NCBI GenBank assembly: GCA_019096155.1
Contig: JAHCVI010000001.1
Coordinates: 11,036,001 to 11,100,000 of the forward strand
Direction: 5' to 3'
DNA length: 64,000 bases
From: Staphylotrichum longicolle
Lineage: Eukaryota > Ascomycota > Sordariomycetes > Sordariales > Chaetomiaceae
A model generated the notes under the pieces. The model made no database searches. It was given only the letters and a program-made list of their open reading frames with translations, and was not told the origin of the DNA. This document shows, one piece after another, positions 22,719 through 36,067 of this stretch (its first letter is position 1; each line of letters starts with the position of its first letter). Both the position numbers and the translations under genes were made by a program.

Positions 22719-24487
22719 TCATATCCTGTTCATCCCCAGCGGGTTGACGTATCGGTCCTCTTGCTGCCCGTACTGCGGCGATGTTGGCCGCGCATACGTC
22801 TCCCGTGCGTCCCATGTTACCGTCTGGGGCGGTCGTGGGCTCGAGAACGACCGCGCAGGAGTATGGTACCGGGCAGTATTGCCAAAGTAATCAGGAGTCC
22901 GGCGCCCGTCGCTGTTGGGCATGTGCATGTAGTCATGATTAATCGGACTCCTCACCGGCGACCTCGCGTGTATCGGGGAGATGGGGGTCACTACGGAGGG
23001 TGTTACTGAATCGTCCATCGTCTTCCCGGTGTCCCGGGACAGCATCTCGTACGAACGTGTGTCTTTTTTGAGATCGTCCAGCCGCGCGTCGACTGAGACG
23101 AACTCCCTCTTGCCCCGGTTGGGAACCGAGGTGAACAGGTCGCGCCAGCCAGTGACCATGGACCAGCGGCCGAGGAGGAAGAGAAGCCAAATGCCGTTGA
23201 TCTAAAAGAAGACGATACAGTCAGCAAAAAAGCGTCCTTGGAAGAGAAAGGGAGGGGCCCGCGGTTTACCCCTAGAAGGAAAAGCACGGCGCCGATGGTT
23301 GGCATGTTGACAGCGAGCATGCTGGCCTCGTCCAGGCACGGCACCTTGTCTCCGCCGTTCTGAACCAGGCAGAGAATCCAGGGAGTCGCGAGCGTTTGGT
23401 CGTGTTTGACCGCCTCGACCGTGGTGTCCTGGAAGACGAAAACGAGGGAGAAAAAGATGACGTCGGCAACGATGATGAGAACAATGGCGATGCCTCTCCA
23501 TTGGAGGGCGATGACACGCCGCACTCGCCGGTAGGCCTGCTTGGGCGTCATGGTCCGAATGCTGTTTGTGTACGACGGCATGCCGGATCCTTCGGTCGAA
23601 GCGCTGTTGTCGGCGAGCGAGGCGAGGTAGACCTTGATACAGTAGCCGAATGTGGCAAACTGGATGATGATGGTCAAGCCCGCAAAGACCAGGAGGGGAA
23701 TCCAGAGATCCGCGAGGCTGTTCTTGTGGTTGATGTGGCACGTCTGCCCAAACCTGAACGACACGCCGCTGAGGACGAAGGCCACGGTGACGCCGATGGC
23801 GGGGATGCCCCAGCCGACGGCCTGAGCAAACCACATAAAGTTGCGCCCAACGACCAGCTGCCAGCAAATCTGGAGGTGGAGAGACAGGGCGCGCAGGAAA
23901 ACCCACATCACACCTGCCCAGCCGCCCATGATGAGGAAGAAGCCCGAGGCGCCACACATGGTGCCCGTCTTCATCGAGTTTGGCGTGATCGCATCAAAGC
24001 ATTGCTCCGGGTTTCCGGCAAGGGGGATGACGAACCCGAGCTGGGGCGTGAGTTAGCGTTGTTGGCTCAGCGACGGATGGGTAAGAGAGGCCGTCAACGA
24101 CGTACGTTCATGAAGACGACTGCCATGGTGAGGCAGATGCTCAGATAATGCCTGTACGTCTTGTCCACGGGCAGCGCAGCCCACGAGAGCAGCAGAAAAA
24201 CACAGCATACTGTGCTCGCGACCGAGACCCAGTTCGCCGCATTGCTCATGGTCTGGAAGCTGTCAGGGTACGCCCACTCCGTCAGGGGACATGGCAGGCA
24301 GCAGGTGAGCTCCTCGGTGAGCCTCTGGCATATCCTCCCATCCACAACTGAAACGCTGGGTTAGCAGCAGATCCCCCCAGACAAAACAAAAGCGCGGTCC
24401 CGGAGTCATCGACTTACAGCCGCCACCTGTGAAGAGGGTGTCCTGGAGGAAGGGCTTGGGACACAAGTTTGTCCCGTTGGTCGCCAT
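22719..24487 (-). CDS. Seven-transmembrane receptor-like protein (fungal Frizzled/secretin-like class)
   Basis: Four exons (24487-24418, 24347-24106, 24040-23270 and 23201-22719) give 521 aa. The N-terminal ~60 residues look extracellular, with a glycosylation site (NGT at 4-6) and a cysteine cluster (LTCCLPCPLTEW). Hydrophobic helices follow: VSVASTVCCVFLLLSW, YLSICLTMAVVFMN, CGASGFFLIMGGWAGVMWVFLRALSLHLQICW, GWGIPAIGVTVAFVLSGV, WIPLLVFAGLTIIIQFA, IALQWRGIAIVLIIVADVIFFSLVF and a last helix near the exon 3/4 junction (TIGAVLFLLG then INGIWLLFLLG). The cytosolic tail of ~140 residues is rich in Ser, Thr and Pro, as in fungal GPCRs. The overall plan fits a G-protein-coupled receptor of the class that Aspergillus surveys group with GprM or secretin/frizzled-like proteins; ligand and G protein are unknown. 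Confidence 0.78.
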
Positions 24488-27400
24488 CTTGATCTTGTTT
24501 CGTCTGACGTGTTATTATTTCGACTCCGATGCGCCCACACCACGCGCAATTGCTTCCTGGCCTGGTCCAATCGGCAGGTGTCCTCCCCAAAGTCGTCCCT
24601 CGAATTCCAGCTCCGAAGTGTTCGTCCCAAGTCAGCCGCGGGTTGACGTCGGTATCGGGGCCAGGACCGGTTGTTCGATTGCGTTGGCCAGGGGTGGTGT
24701 CGAGTGTGCGCGCGCACGCAGAGCTAAGGACCCATCGAGCTTTGGATCTGGTCCACGTGGGCTCTGGTTCTGATCGGGCTGGTGATATATGATACAAAAG
24801 GAGTACAGGTGCCGATCCCGTGCGGTTGGCGACAAAATGGCTTCTCGTTACCAGCGTGGTCCGAGTGCGAAGTGATCGTGCGCTGGTGTTGTTTATCAAG
24901 AGCTGGGGTACGCCGGGTCTCAAACAAGGAAGGGATTCGAGACGGCCGCCACTGACGTGAGAAGGGAACAAAAAGGGGAATCACCAGAAGAGACAAGAGA
25001 CAGGGAAGACCAGGTGAAGGGGGTGGAACATATGTACAATGGATCCTGTCAAGATCTGCCCCCTCTCGCCGGGGATCAGGCCTGAGGAGACCTGGGGTGT
25101 GCCTGGAGGGGGGCGTGGTGTGGCCGGGGGAGGGGGGGGGGAGGGGGGCGAGGAGCGGGAGCAGGTTCGTCGCGATGCAACAGAACAAGGACTGCAGAGC
25201 ACATGGAACCTGGCGAGCCTGGGCAAAAGGTCGGTCAGCCATTTCGCAAGGTGGACCGACCGACGAAGCAGGGGCCAACCATTTTGCCCAAGTCGCTCTG
25301 AAGCAGGCAGGCGGGGCAACTGTTGCATCAAGAGAGCCCCCGGAGTGGATGCGACTGGGTGGCCCGCTGCCCTGCCGCTCTCTGTCCAAAAGGTGCAACT
25401 CTCCCGAGGTTGGCTCCGTGAATGCAGGCTCTCATTGGGCACTCGAGGCCCCCGGGGGCAGGTCTTTCCACTCAACAAGACCGGGGGGCAGCCAAGGGTC
25501 CAGCCAGGATGCGAGGGTGGGGCTGACGGGCAGGCCAAGAGTTGCAGGAAGGGGCCAAGTGGAAGGCCACTGCCTGTTCCTGGCTGGACCCCGAAGGCCC
25601 GCTGCGCCGCCTGGGTTCGGTCCACCCACCATGGCAGGGCTCGTGCAGGGGTCCTCTGCGATTCTCAGTTCGCTTGTCGAGCCTGGAACAGCAGGTGAGT
25701 CGGGTGACGCGTTCGCACTGTCCAACCTTTCCTGGGACACTCCACAGGCGACAGCCTCGAAGAGCATTCAATCCATCTGCCGGTGTTTCTGCGATTGAGC
25801 AGCCAGGTCTGAACGCATGACATTCATCACGAGGTTGAAGATCAACATCTTCTCCTGCTGCGCATATCCATGGGCCAACACTGCGCTCGCTCTCTCATGC
25901 AGCACCGCCCACCGTCCCGCGGCGGGTGGCCTGGTGGCCGCTCATGCACCTGGAGGCCGTCGCCTTTTGTGCGCTGAGAGCATCACGAAAATCAAGCACT
26001 GCCGAGACCGAGACGGGCCTCCGGGGCTGAAGATTCTGAGCTGCTTCTCGTCCAGCCATCTTTGTGCCCCTGGATCGAGAATCGGCGAGCCATGTTGCCA
26101 CTCGACGTTTGTCTAGTGATCGGCTGGAAACGCAGTGCAACCTCCTGGGGGGTTCGGCTCTCGCCTGTCAATTCCGCGCATGGACCTTCACGGAGCATCG
26201 ACCGCTGCGACATGGTGTTGCATGCGAGTTGAGATAACACAGACGCGAAGCAAAAAGAGTCTTGGCCGGAATCTGCTAAGCACCCACTGGGCAGTCGGGT
26301 CATGGCCGCTGCGACAGAGTCCTCAGGTCCAAAATGCGGATCGCGGCTGTTGGTGTGGTGGGTGAGGGGCAAGGAAGCAGCCTCCCTCTCCGTCCGGTTC
26401 AGGGTCACGAATGGCGTCTCAGGCCAGTCAATCCTGGCAATGCACATCACTGGACGAGCAGCGTCAAAAGTAAACCATGCTTGTGTTTCCCCGGGGGCCG
26501 AGCAAATCCTCAACGGCTTCGGAAAGCGGCCATGGATGGCGTCTGTTGCACGAGGTGATCAGACGCCGTCGCCTCGACCGAAGGTAGGATACCCCAGCCG
26601 GCCTTCGCAGGACCTCCGGAGCCGGCCCTGTTCGCCGTGCGTCGAGATGGGGATCGACCAACGAGCCGTGATCCCGGCTCATGTGGTGCAATGCTCTTGC
26701 GTGCCATCAGTCATCTGCGAAGAAGGTGGACGCGCTTTTCTTGACTGTGCCAGCAAGTACACCGTCTCCCCGAGGTCAGGACCTGTCAGCGTGGTGTGTG
26801 GCCGGGGTAAGACATGACCTGAAGACCAGCTTTCATGTTGTGCGAAGCACGTAAGCCATATCTTTGACGGTACACAACGGCGTCGGCGTCAGCGATGGGC
26901 TGGGAGCGGGTCGCACCGCCTCGCACGGATACTGACGCTTCGTTGTGGCCGCAGGACGGGTGGGTGTTGCCATCTGCCGCGCCTCCCAGAATAGTGTCGC
27001 TGCAATCTAGGCAGATTAAGGGGAGATTGGCGTTCAAGCAGCGCAAGGCAGCAAATGACATTGCATTGGTGCCGGCAGATATGATAGATTCGGCCAGGAC
27101 AAACAGCTTACACAGTACATAGTAGTCTAGATATCTTTAACGTCGGGCGGTTCATCCAGCGGGCCCAGCTATTGGTGATGGAGATGTGATGGGATGAACT
27201 CTTGCTTTCTTGGGTGAGCTCAGAAGGTTGGAACTTGCGTTACGGTGTGCTCTACATTCCTTCCGCACTGTCTATACTCACCTCGAACCAATCGGCACCT
27301 TGGCGACACGGCACCTGTCGCCTGCGGCGATCTTCCAGGTTTGAAATTCATTTTAACTGGTTCAGGCACCTCAAGACTCGCCATTCACAATGCCATACAT

Positions 27401-30400
27401 CGAGCTGAAAGAACGGTAACCCGAATTCAGCTCAGTCACGCAGTCAGAAATCTGGTGCCTGGAAGTCTGTGAAGAGTGTCCCAGCAATAGAAAATTCACC
27501 TCCAGGGACGCAAAGTCCCAAATACAACGGTTGTGTCCCTCGTCGAGGCCCCCCATGCAGATCTTGGTTCCTCATGGGTGGATGGCATGATGCCGCCCAA
27601 GAGGGTGTGAATCTCTCCGGGTCGGTTGCATCGCCCCAGGGCTGGTCGGAGGGCATCATTGGCTGATTTACTCGCCTGCCCTGGTTCGCATGGTTTGGAA
27701 ATTTTGTGCTGCAGCCGTCCCGTTCCTGTTGGGATCTCGGGAGCGCCCTGCGGCCAACGTCGAGGCGGCAAGTCCTGAACACAACCAAGCGCAACTGCCA
27801 GAGGCGAAGAGAGCCGGATCGCCTCGAAGCATCCGAAATCCAATTCAAATCACTCCGAACCCACCTCAATGGCTCTGGAGTGGGGATGCCACAGCGGGTC
27901 TGTCGCCTGATTCCAAAATGCGGGGTTGATGGAGCTTCCCACCACACCAATTCAGGCACACGGCTCGCCCTCCTGCAGCCAAAAGACCCGCCAAATATTC
28001 CTCCACTGCAGAACCTCCATCCCCATGTGCTTTCACAAGACAAGTTGGCGGTGACGATGGTGAGGATCGACTCTTTTAGCCCACGTGAAGCCGAGATCAA
28101 CATGCGATCAACGACTCTCCGCATCACCTGGGTCTGCTGCAGCCCGCTTTCTACTGTTTCCCCAGATTTTAGGTTCTCCACAGACAACCCAACTGGGCAG
28201 ACCCAATGGTCGATTCTCCACGATCTGTCACCATTGCCGTCACAGTGCTGCAAGCTCACCCCGAAGAAGTGTTTCTTCTTTCCACATTTGGTCAACAGCG
28301 TGCAGGTGGCTGATGAAATCACGGACCGAATGCCCCGCCCGCGACTTGTTGGACTGGGCGTTGAGATGCAACATGGAAGCCATATGCGCAAGCAGCATTC
28401 AGATGGAAAAAGGCCAGCTTCATCGGTGGAGCGCGACATGCTCAAAAGGCAACAACGGTCGGCTGACAGGATGGGCGTCGCCATCTCCCCGTGATCTCAT
28501 GAAAGGATTGGGTGGTATGCGGCGACGCCTCGCTCTCGCGGCATGGGTTTGGCCACTGTCTCGATCAGGGCATTTGTCTCCTCCAGGGACCTAAATGGCT
28601 CTTGGTTTTTGGGTTCAGCCTTGCCCCCGCAAAAACGCGGACACGGCCTGGTCTGTCGCAAAGTGAAAGCCAAACTCAAGCGTCAACAACAGACAGTGTC
28701 GATCCGGAAGGCAACCGAGCGCACGGGCGAAAGCGCAGATGCACCAAGATGCCTTCCCGAGCTTCCCAAACTCCCTTCAGCCACCAACCGCTCTTTTCTG
28801 TCTCCCGCGTTCGCCCCAGGGGTTCTAGAAGACGCGGCGAACACATCGTGGCGACGCCTCCTGCGAACCTGAGACACCAGCGCAGCTGGGCATCCCCAAG
28901 CGAGCGCCCAGGCCCGGTGCAGGCGTTGTCGCCAAGTCTCTGTCTTCCGGGAACCAAATCCGCCGACAGAACGGTCTCCAGTCTATCGGACCTCCCGAAT
29001 AAGGCAATTACCTCGTAGTTTACTCAACCTGCAGGGTGGAAGCGCTGTGGCTTCCATTCTCAGGGTTTCGTTGTCGGAATCCCCAGCGATATGAGATCTT
29101 TTCGTCTTTGCAAGCGCGACGAGTCCGATCTGTCAACCTCCAGTAGTCTCACAACGGCCGAGCATGCTTCTCGCCTAACCATCCCGTGGATGCAAGTCCA
29201 GCAGACAGGACATGCCGCAGGCTTCCTTCGCGATCCACCTCCTGCATCTGCCAAGCGGCTGACATGATGGATTGCGCACAGCAGAATGCAACCCCAGTAA
29301 TCAATATCATACCAGGGGGCACAGAAAATATTGCAACGGTTCGCAGACGACTTGGTCCACTAGGCTCTCTAGGTTCCCCCGATGGATGTCAAGAGGCCCT
29401 CCAAGACTATCAACACCCTGATCTGGCGCTTCCCAACAATCAAGACCCCTTACTGATGGTGCGGTGGTTGACACCCTCCCGGCGCACGGGCGGGATCTCA
29501 CCATGTCTTAGCACAGACAACGAGGTCTGTCTGTGCAGCAGACCGTCTTCCCGGGATGAGGAGTTGACCAAGCACCATCTTGAAGGCAGGCCGCTCGGGA
29601 GAGAACTTATGCTAATATACCCGCAGCCGGGAGAGTTGCAGCGGCATCTGGTTCCTGCAGATCGCATTACTGCGATATCTCTGCTCCGGGCGAGCCGGAA
29701 ATTGCAGAGCAAGAGTCAAGAAATGCAAAAGACTGGTGTATGGAGAGTGAGTTGGCTGAGCTTGGTTGTGAACCAAGAGAAGGCGCTCAATCCTCAAACT
29801 GGTGTAAAACGCTTGTGGACAGCGCCCGTCCTGGTCAACGACAGTCTTCGGCAGCTTTCGTCCCGTTCAACGTCTGCTACCTCTGCGGTCCACGCTGTGC
29901 AACTAACACTCGTTACGTGCTTCCTCCACTTGACCCGAAGCCCATGCATCGCATCCCAGACGTTGGAGCGAGCGAAGAAAGCACCCCAGCCCCTTTCTGG
30001 TGTTGACCGTCTTCACACTGTACAAAGCCCGGATACGCTGCGCAAATTTCCCCGATTCTGCAACCCCACGGTCAGATTCCGAGACACCAAGCAGCTCGCA
30101 AGCCACCATGGTGCGGGACGGGACGCGCTAACGACTTTCGGCTGCTTCTCCGACGCGTAGGGCTCGGCACCCGGTCGAGCAAGGGGGGCGTGAAACTTCT
30201 TCGATTTCGATTGCCAAGCCGGCCCTTTTCTTTCTCTCGTGGTGCTTGGTTCTCCTGGAGCCCTGGTGCCTCGTGGAGACGTGGGCATCGCGTCGAGTAG
30301 CGCGGCCAGGGGGGCCGAGTTAGGTAGGGTCCCTGCCCACGCGAGACGAGGGGAGCACTCTCGGCGATGAACGAAACAACGGCTCAAACGGGTCTATGTT

Positions 30401-33094
30401 GGTGTCGTTGATGGAGTGCTCTTTGGGCTCTTGGGCATGGGCTCTTCTCCACCGCACTGCTGACAGGTGGATTCCGGTTTCTTTCAAGTCGATGTGGCCT
30501 TCTCCTCTGATCCGGTTTCTCCACTGCCTGTCATGGACCCAGACAGGGATCGGGGAGGAACCGACGAGGCGGCGCCCGCTGTGTGTGCTGAGAGAAGAAC
30601 TTCCCTTTGCGGAAGCTGTTGTTGCTAGGGGATTTGCATCATCGCCATCTCCGGTAGCGTCTCCGCCCATCTCCGGCGTCTCCCAAATGGGCGCGCGCTT
30701 TCTCGACACTGAGCGTCTGTACCAAAGTCCTCCAGTCGAAGACTGTGGTACGCTACACAACTAGACGATGACTATGCAGCACTGGCAGTCACTTGCGGAA
30801 GGACTCGGTTACATTGTGTTTAGGACCGATTTCTTCTGGTGTCCTGGTTCGACTGGCGCTCCTCATCAAACACGAATGGCTGGTCGCATCGCACGCAGGT
30901 GCCGGGGCCGTTTCGGGACTTGATGTTGGCGGTTGACGAGCGAATTCAGGACTAGCCCAACTGCTGATCTCGGCTTCACGAGGCTGGCGACGGTTCGCTT
31001 GGCTGCTCTCGTTGCCGGATGGCACTGCCGGCTCCCGGCCAACACGTTTTGAAAGGTCGAACTACTTGTACCTATGGGCCCATGGACCCGGATTTGCGCT
31101 CCCCATTGCCCAACGGAGACGTCGCAGGGCGCCCGTTCCTTTGGTACCGGTCGTGGCTAAATAATCTCGTGCAAATCACGGTTCAGGAGCCAATGCAACC
31201 ACGCCAGCCATAGTGGCAGTCGAAGTGTCAGTGCGCCCGGGTTCCCCCCGGGTCGGTTGGAAACGCCGCCGGAGACAGGCCGGTAGTGGAGGAGCACGGA
31301 GTACGTACAGGTTCGTCCATACATACTGTGTGCGTAATGTTTCAAGCTTCATCGAGGCACTGTTGAAACGCTTTGCGTCAGTGACAGGAAGCAAAGCAAC
31401 GCCGTGCGCACTCGCACATTGGGTCGTCTGCGATCCTCATGCAGTTGGCGCAAGATTGGGAAACGCAGTTTGCTGCAGTCATGCCGTTGATGATTCCAGA
31501 GGCGGGTCCCTCTGCGACCTCTCAGGGGCTCGGCGAAATGTTTTGTCTCTTTCCAAGCTTGAGAGAGACGGGAGGCACACTGTCACAGCCAAAGAGGGTC
31601 TCACTTCAAGGCCCGGATGACCGCCACGGCGATGACAAGAGTTGGCGCACATCAGGCCGTCGGTGCCACAACGGAGCACAGAGGCCATCATGTAAAAACG
31701 ACTTTCACATTCAAAGAATGGAAGACAAATATCCAGCCGAGGGTCCTGCCTGCAAGGGTCACCAGTTCTCCAAGTTCTCCACCAGGACGGACGGGAAAGA
31801 CACTCCCACGAAAGGTCCCGGTCGGGTTGCATTCCTTGCTGCTGGAAAACCTGGGGTTGTGGGCCGCGGGAAAGGCAGGCGGGAATCCGGGGTGCGTGAC
31901 TGACTCTTGACATGCGGCGTTGACATTTGACATTGTGCAATGATTGGGGAAGCTGTTATCAGATCCGGGCGGGCATTGATGGATCACAAGCAGAAATCGC
32001 CGCGGCACATGGTGTGGAAGGCACGATGCCGAGGTTGACTGGCCCACCTCATGCATCACGGAAGGCATGCAGCTTCAACCTACCCTGTCCGTGGCCTGCG
32101 GCTCTCCCGCCCGTCGGCTTGCGGGGGGACCTTTAAATGGAGGGCGAGCACGAAAAGATTGAAAGTCCCACACAAGAACGGCAAGAATCCTCGATGCCCT
32201 GATGTCATCTGCCGCGCCATGTTTGTCCTTGTGCGCGAACTAGCTCTCTTAGGGCCCACGAGGCAGGCAACCACAAAGATGCCAGTGGAGAAGGGCTACT
32301 GCCATCTCGACATCGATCCGCCACCCTGCGAGCACATCACGTCCTTCATGCATCACTAGCTCCTTCCGCGATTTCTTCAGTTGATCTATCCGAGGTCGAA
32401 GTTTCCATGACGGACATGTGGGGATGTTGCGTCTGCCAAACTCGTCGACTTTGATGGACGAGTTCTGTACCCCAATCCCAGTGTTGTGCCACAGGAGGAG
32501 GGTTTGGAAAGAGTTTCCTCCGAGATAGTCTGCAACCATGGGACCTGATCCGACTGTTCTGGTCTTCCATTCTTGGTGGGATCCTGGCCATGGATGGATG
32601 TCCTCCTGACAGGCAACGAGAAGTGCCATGGATTTCCGGAGGCTCCATGTCAAGGCACAATCCATGAGCATGGCCCGCTGTGGAGGAGTCTCAACATTCG
32701 GGGATGAAAGTATCATGCCGAACGAGGTGACAAACAGCTTGGCTTGGTGTTGCCATCTCAAACTCGGCAGTCACCGGGTTGTCTAGGTCTGTTCATTGTT
32801 GACCTCGGCCCTCCCTCTCTTCCCAGCTCAGGACCAAAGGGCAGCAAGACGCGACAACTCCGTCAATCCCCTTGCAGACAAGAGAGTCACCGAACCTCCG
32901 GTAGTTCGGGGAACTCGGGTCATTCAACTCCCGTCGTGCTGAAAGGGCGAGAACCAAATCCGCCCTTGAACGGGCAGGCAAGTCGATATGACGAGAGCGG
33001 TTGCCATCCATGGATCCAGTATCTGCGATGAACTTGCCGTGGGAAAGAGCGTTGCGCCGGACAGCAGAAGGATGGAAGGGACGGAATCCTATAA

Positions 33095-33111
33095 CCCCCC
33101 CCCCCCCCCCC
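33095..33111. repeat. Homopolymer run, C17
   Basis: Seventeen consecutive C residues followed by a pyrimidine-rich stretch (33112-33145). Run length may be unreliable in the assembly. Confidence 0.8.
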
Positions 33112-35885
33112 GACCCCTCTTCTTTCTCCTTCTCCTCTCTGGATCGGGTTCTTCGCCTCTTCCCATCCCCTCAGCTTACGGTCTGCAGTTCCAAGTTTCC
33201 TCGTGATGCCAAAAGACACAAACAAGCATCTGCTTAACTGTGGCAACCTAACGGACGTCTGTTCTGGGAATGTAACGAACATCTATCCTGTGCTTGCCCA
33301 AGATAACGTGCGTGTCAGGGGAAAGTCAGACACAGACGCAGCGTGTCCAAGTTGGGCAGTTCCTGGTTGTTGTGTTTGTGACTTGAATGCCAAAGAAACC
33401 TCCCAAATACCGTTCAATGGGCCCGTGAGAAACGAGAAAGCCTCAACTGACGACAGTCTGAAGGCAGGACAAGTAAGGATCCAATGTCCACTCATAGCAT
33501 GAATCCAATGGTGTTTCAAGACACTGGTCTTTTGGCACCATCACTTCAGATCATGTCAAGACGCCTGGTTTCAAGACCATGACACGATGCATGGGAATAC
33601 TAGGAGATGTAGCTCAGACCCAGGACAGCGAAAAGTAAGGAAATACACAACGCCCGACGGCTTCAAATGTGGCAGAGGGTATCGTCGAGGAGAGGAACCC
33701 GAGACAGGAAAATTGGGAACGAGAAAGATACTGCCAGGGCAGGCAACACTGGCTAGGAGTCTGTCGACGGCTGGAAAAAGAGTTGCGAGGCAGGAACCAA
33801 CGACTTGAGTCACACGATAACAAAAGTTTGATAGAGGAAATATCAGAACATTCATGCACACGGCAGCTCTGTGGGCTCATGTCGTCTTTGACCAGTCGAT
33901 CCATTACTCGTCACTCGTCGTCGATTGAGGCCCCTCGTCTTGTTCTTTCACCTCCTCAGAAGTGTCAGATCAGACATCGATGACAATATCAATAACTGTA
34001 AAGAGAAAGTTCCTCCTCTATCTGACGTTGTTTACGTTGTGAGTTTCTCTGCGGCTTGGAATGGATTGGATATTTGTGTCTCGCACTCTCTCGGGCTTGG
34101 GTTCTGCACACATTTCTACCCCAAAGCGAGAAGACCAGCTAGAATATCTCGCCATGGACATACATGTCAAGTGGAGAGGTGGGAGGTATCACTTGTTTTT
34201 TTGTTTCAAGGCTGTGATGGTGTATCTACCGATTTGTTGACACACTCGGCCGAGAAAAGGGGTAAAGGGGGATGGAATCGCGCAGTTCGTCACCTCAACA
34301 AGAATCTCTTTGAGCACATTAGATCTACTGAAGAAGGAGATTTTGGAAACCTTCTCGAGCTAAACATGTCTAATTTGAGAGCATTGCATGGGCATGGGTT
34401 CATGATGTCGCTTGAACTCGGTTAGGTCGAGTTGAGTGTGTATTACATAGACTCGGTGATCAACTTCGGTCACTCTCGCATCAAACATCAACATCATCAA
34501 GACAGATATCTAATACCACATAATAGAAAGGATCTAACCACGCCAACCTGAGTGGCCCTGCGTATCAACATACGTACTCGGAACTTCAACAGTCAGTTTA
34601 GAGGCATACACAAACCTGAGTTGAAGAACGCACAACTCAGACAGTCAAATGGGCAAAAACACATAGGCGGGACCGAGACGGCGAGACGGAACAGGGAACA
34701 GGGGGTAACCTGCCACCGAGGTATCATACTCTTCGAACAGAACCTTTCCACTCTCAGTCTACTGGAGCCCGAAGTGTTTCGGGGAGTTACCACAACTCGA
34801 AGGGGCATGGCCAGGCTTGGCCAAGGACAGCAATTTGATGTTTGGCATGCCTGGGAATCGACTTCCCCCTCCCATAAACGTGAGAGAAGCGTCACCGTCG
34901 AGGTCAGAGATCACAATTCGAACCCCTGACTTTGCCATGCCGGTATGGAGAGAATTCCGAGTCTCTTGGGGTCAACGATGAATGGGAGTCGATCATCGAT
35001 CTCCATGTCGACGGCCAACTCCGACCATTGTCGAGGAGCAGCCCAAATCGACACTCCAACTGGGAAATACCGAGCCCGGTGCGGTGACCGCGATGCCTTG
35101 CATACTGTGTGCGACGCATGCGGCATCCTGGCCCGCCACCGAGGAACCTACACTAGTTAGGCGCAACCACCAAAGCCCACTCCCATCTTCCGGTCTCGGT
35201 TAGACAGACTTGGACTCCCGCCTCCTCGCGTGGTCTGGCATCAGACGCTTGTTGAGGAAGGCGCTTTTTGTGTCACCACCTGCGGGCCGGCAGTGCTCGC
35301 AGTCGTGGATCGTGCAGCAAGTGGCTGCCGGGACAGGGGTTCCAACTGGAGGACTTATATGATGGTGGGCAAACAAACGCCGATGAGTCCCTGGAGCCCC
35401 TTGTTGACGAGATGAAGGAGCAAGAGGTCCTTTCCCGAACAGTGCCAGCCACATTTCCCATAACTTGATGGTAGCGCTGATTGCAGAGCCGTGGTGCAGG
35501 ACAACCTGTTCCCCTCTCCTGTCTCTCTCGCTCCGTGACCCATGGCTCTGGGTTTTGCACACGAGGTGGCTGGAGGCGGAAATGCGGGACGCTGGAGAAG
35601 CTGGGTGAGAGGATCCGCGATCTGTCCATACATGGCTATTTTCGTCGGAAAAAGCAAAGCACCAAAGATTTCTTCGGCCATTGACCCAAATCCCTGGATT
35701 TCCCAGGGTATCCAACAAGGCCATGAAAAGACCGCCGGGATTGGAATTGGGGATTACGACAGTCCCAAACGGATACACAGGAGCTCGCTGAGTCGTTGCG
35801 CTCGATAACTATCGGAACGGGCGAAACATCTGCGGCCCTGGCGCGGGCATGAAGCGGTGTGACGGCGGGTGGTTGCGAGGTGTGG

Positions 35886-35940
35886 GCAGCAAGCAGCAAG
35901 CAGCAAGCAGCAAGCAGCAAGCAGCAAGCAGCAAGCAGCC
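35886..35940 (+). repeat. Tandem heptanucleotide repeat (GCAGCAA)
   Basis: Seven perfect copies of GCAGCAA are followed by a partial copy (GCAGCC). The unit length is not a multiple of three and the repeat lies outside any supported gene. It does not resemble the TTAGGG telomeric unit. Confidence 0.9.
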
Positions 35941-36048
35941 AGCCGCCTGCCTCTTCTCCCCCCCCCTCTCCTCACCCCTCCCTCATTTCCAGGGGTTCTG
36001 GTGGTGGTGCGCAAGAATTCGGTCCTGGCCATCGCGGACGGGAAGGGA

Positions 36049-36067
36049 GGGGGGGGGGGGGGGGGGG
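36049..36067. repeat. Homopolymer run, G19
   Basis: Nineteen consecutive G residues, preceded by GGGA-type purine sequence. It may be difficult to sequence accurately. Confidence 0.8.

Noticed and set aside
33200..34950. RIP-mutated transposon
   Set aside because: The region is only mildly AT-rich, has no dense TpA excess that I could see and encodes no transposon protein fragment.
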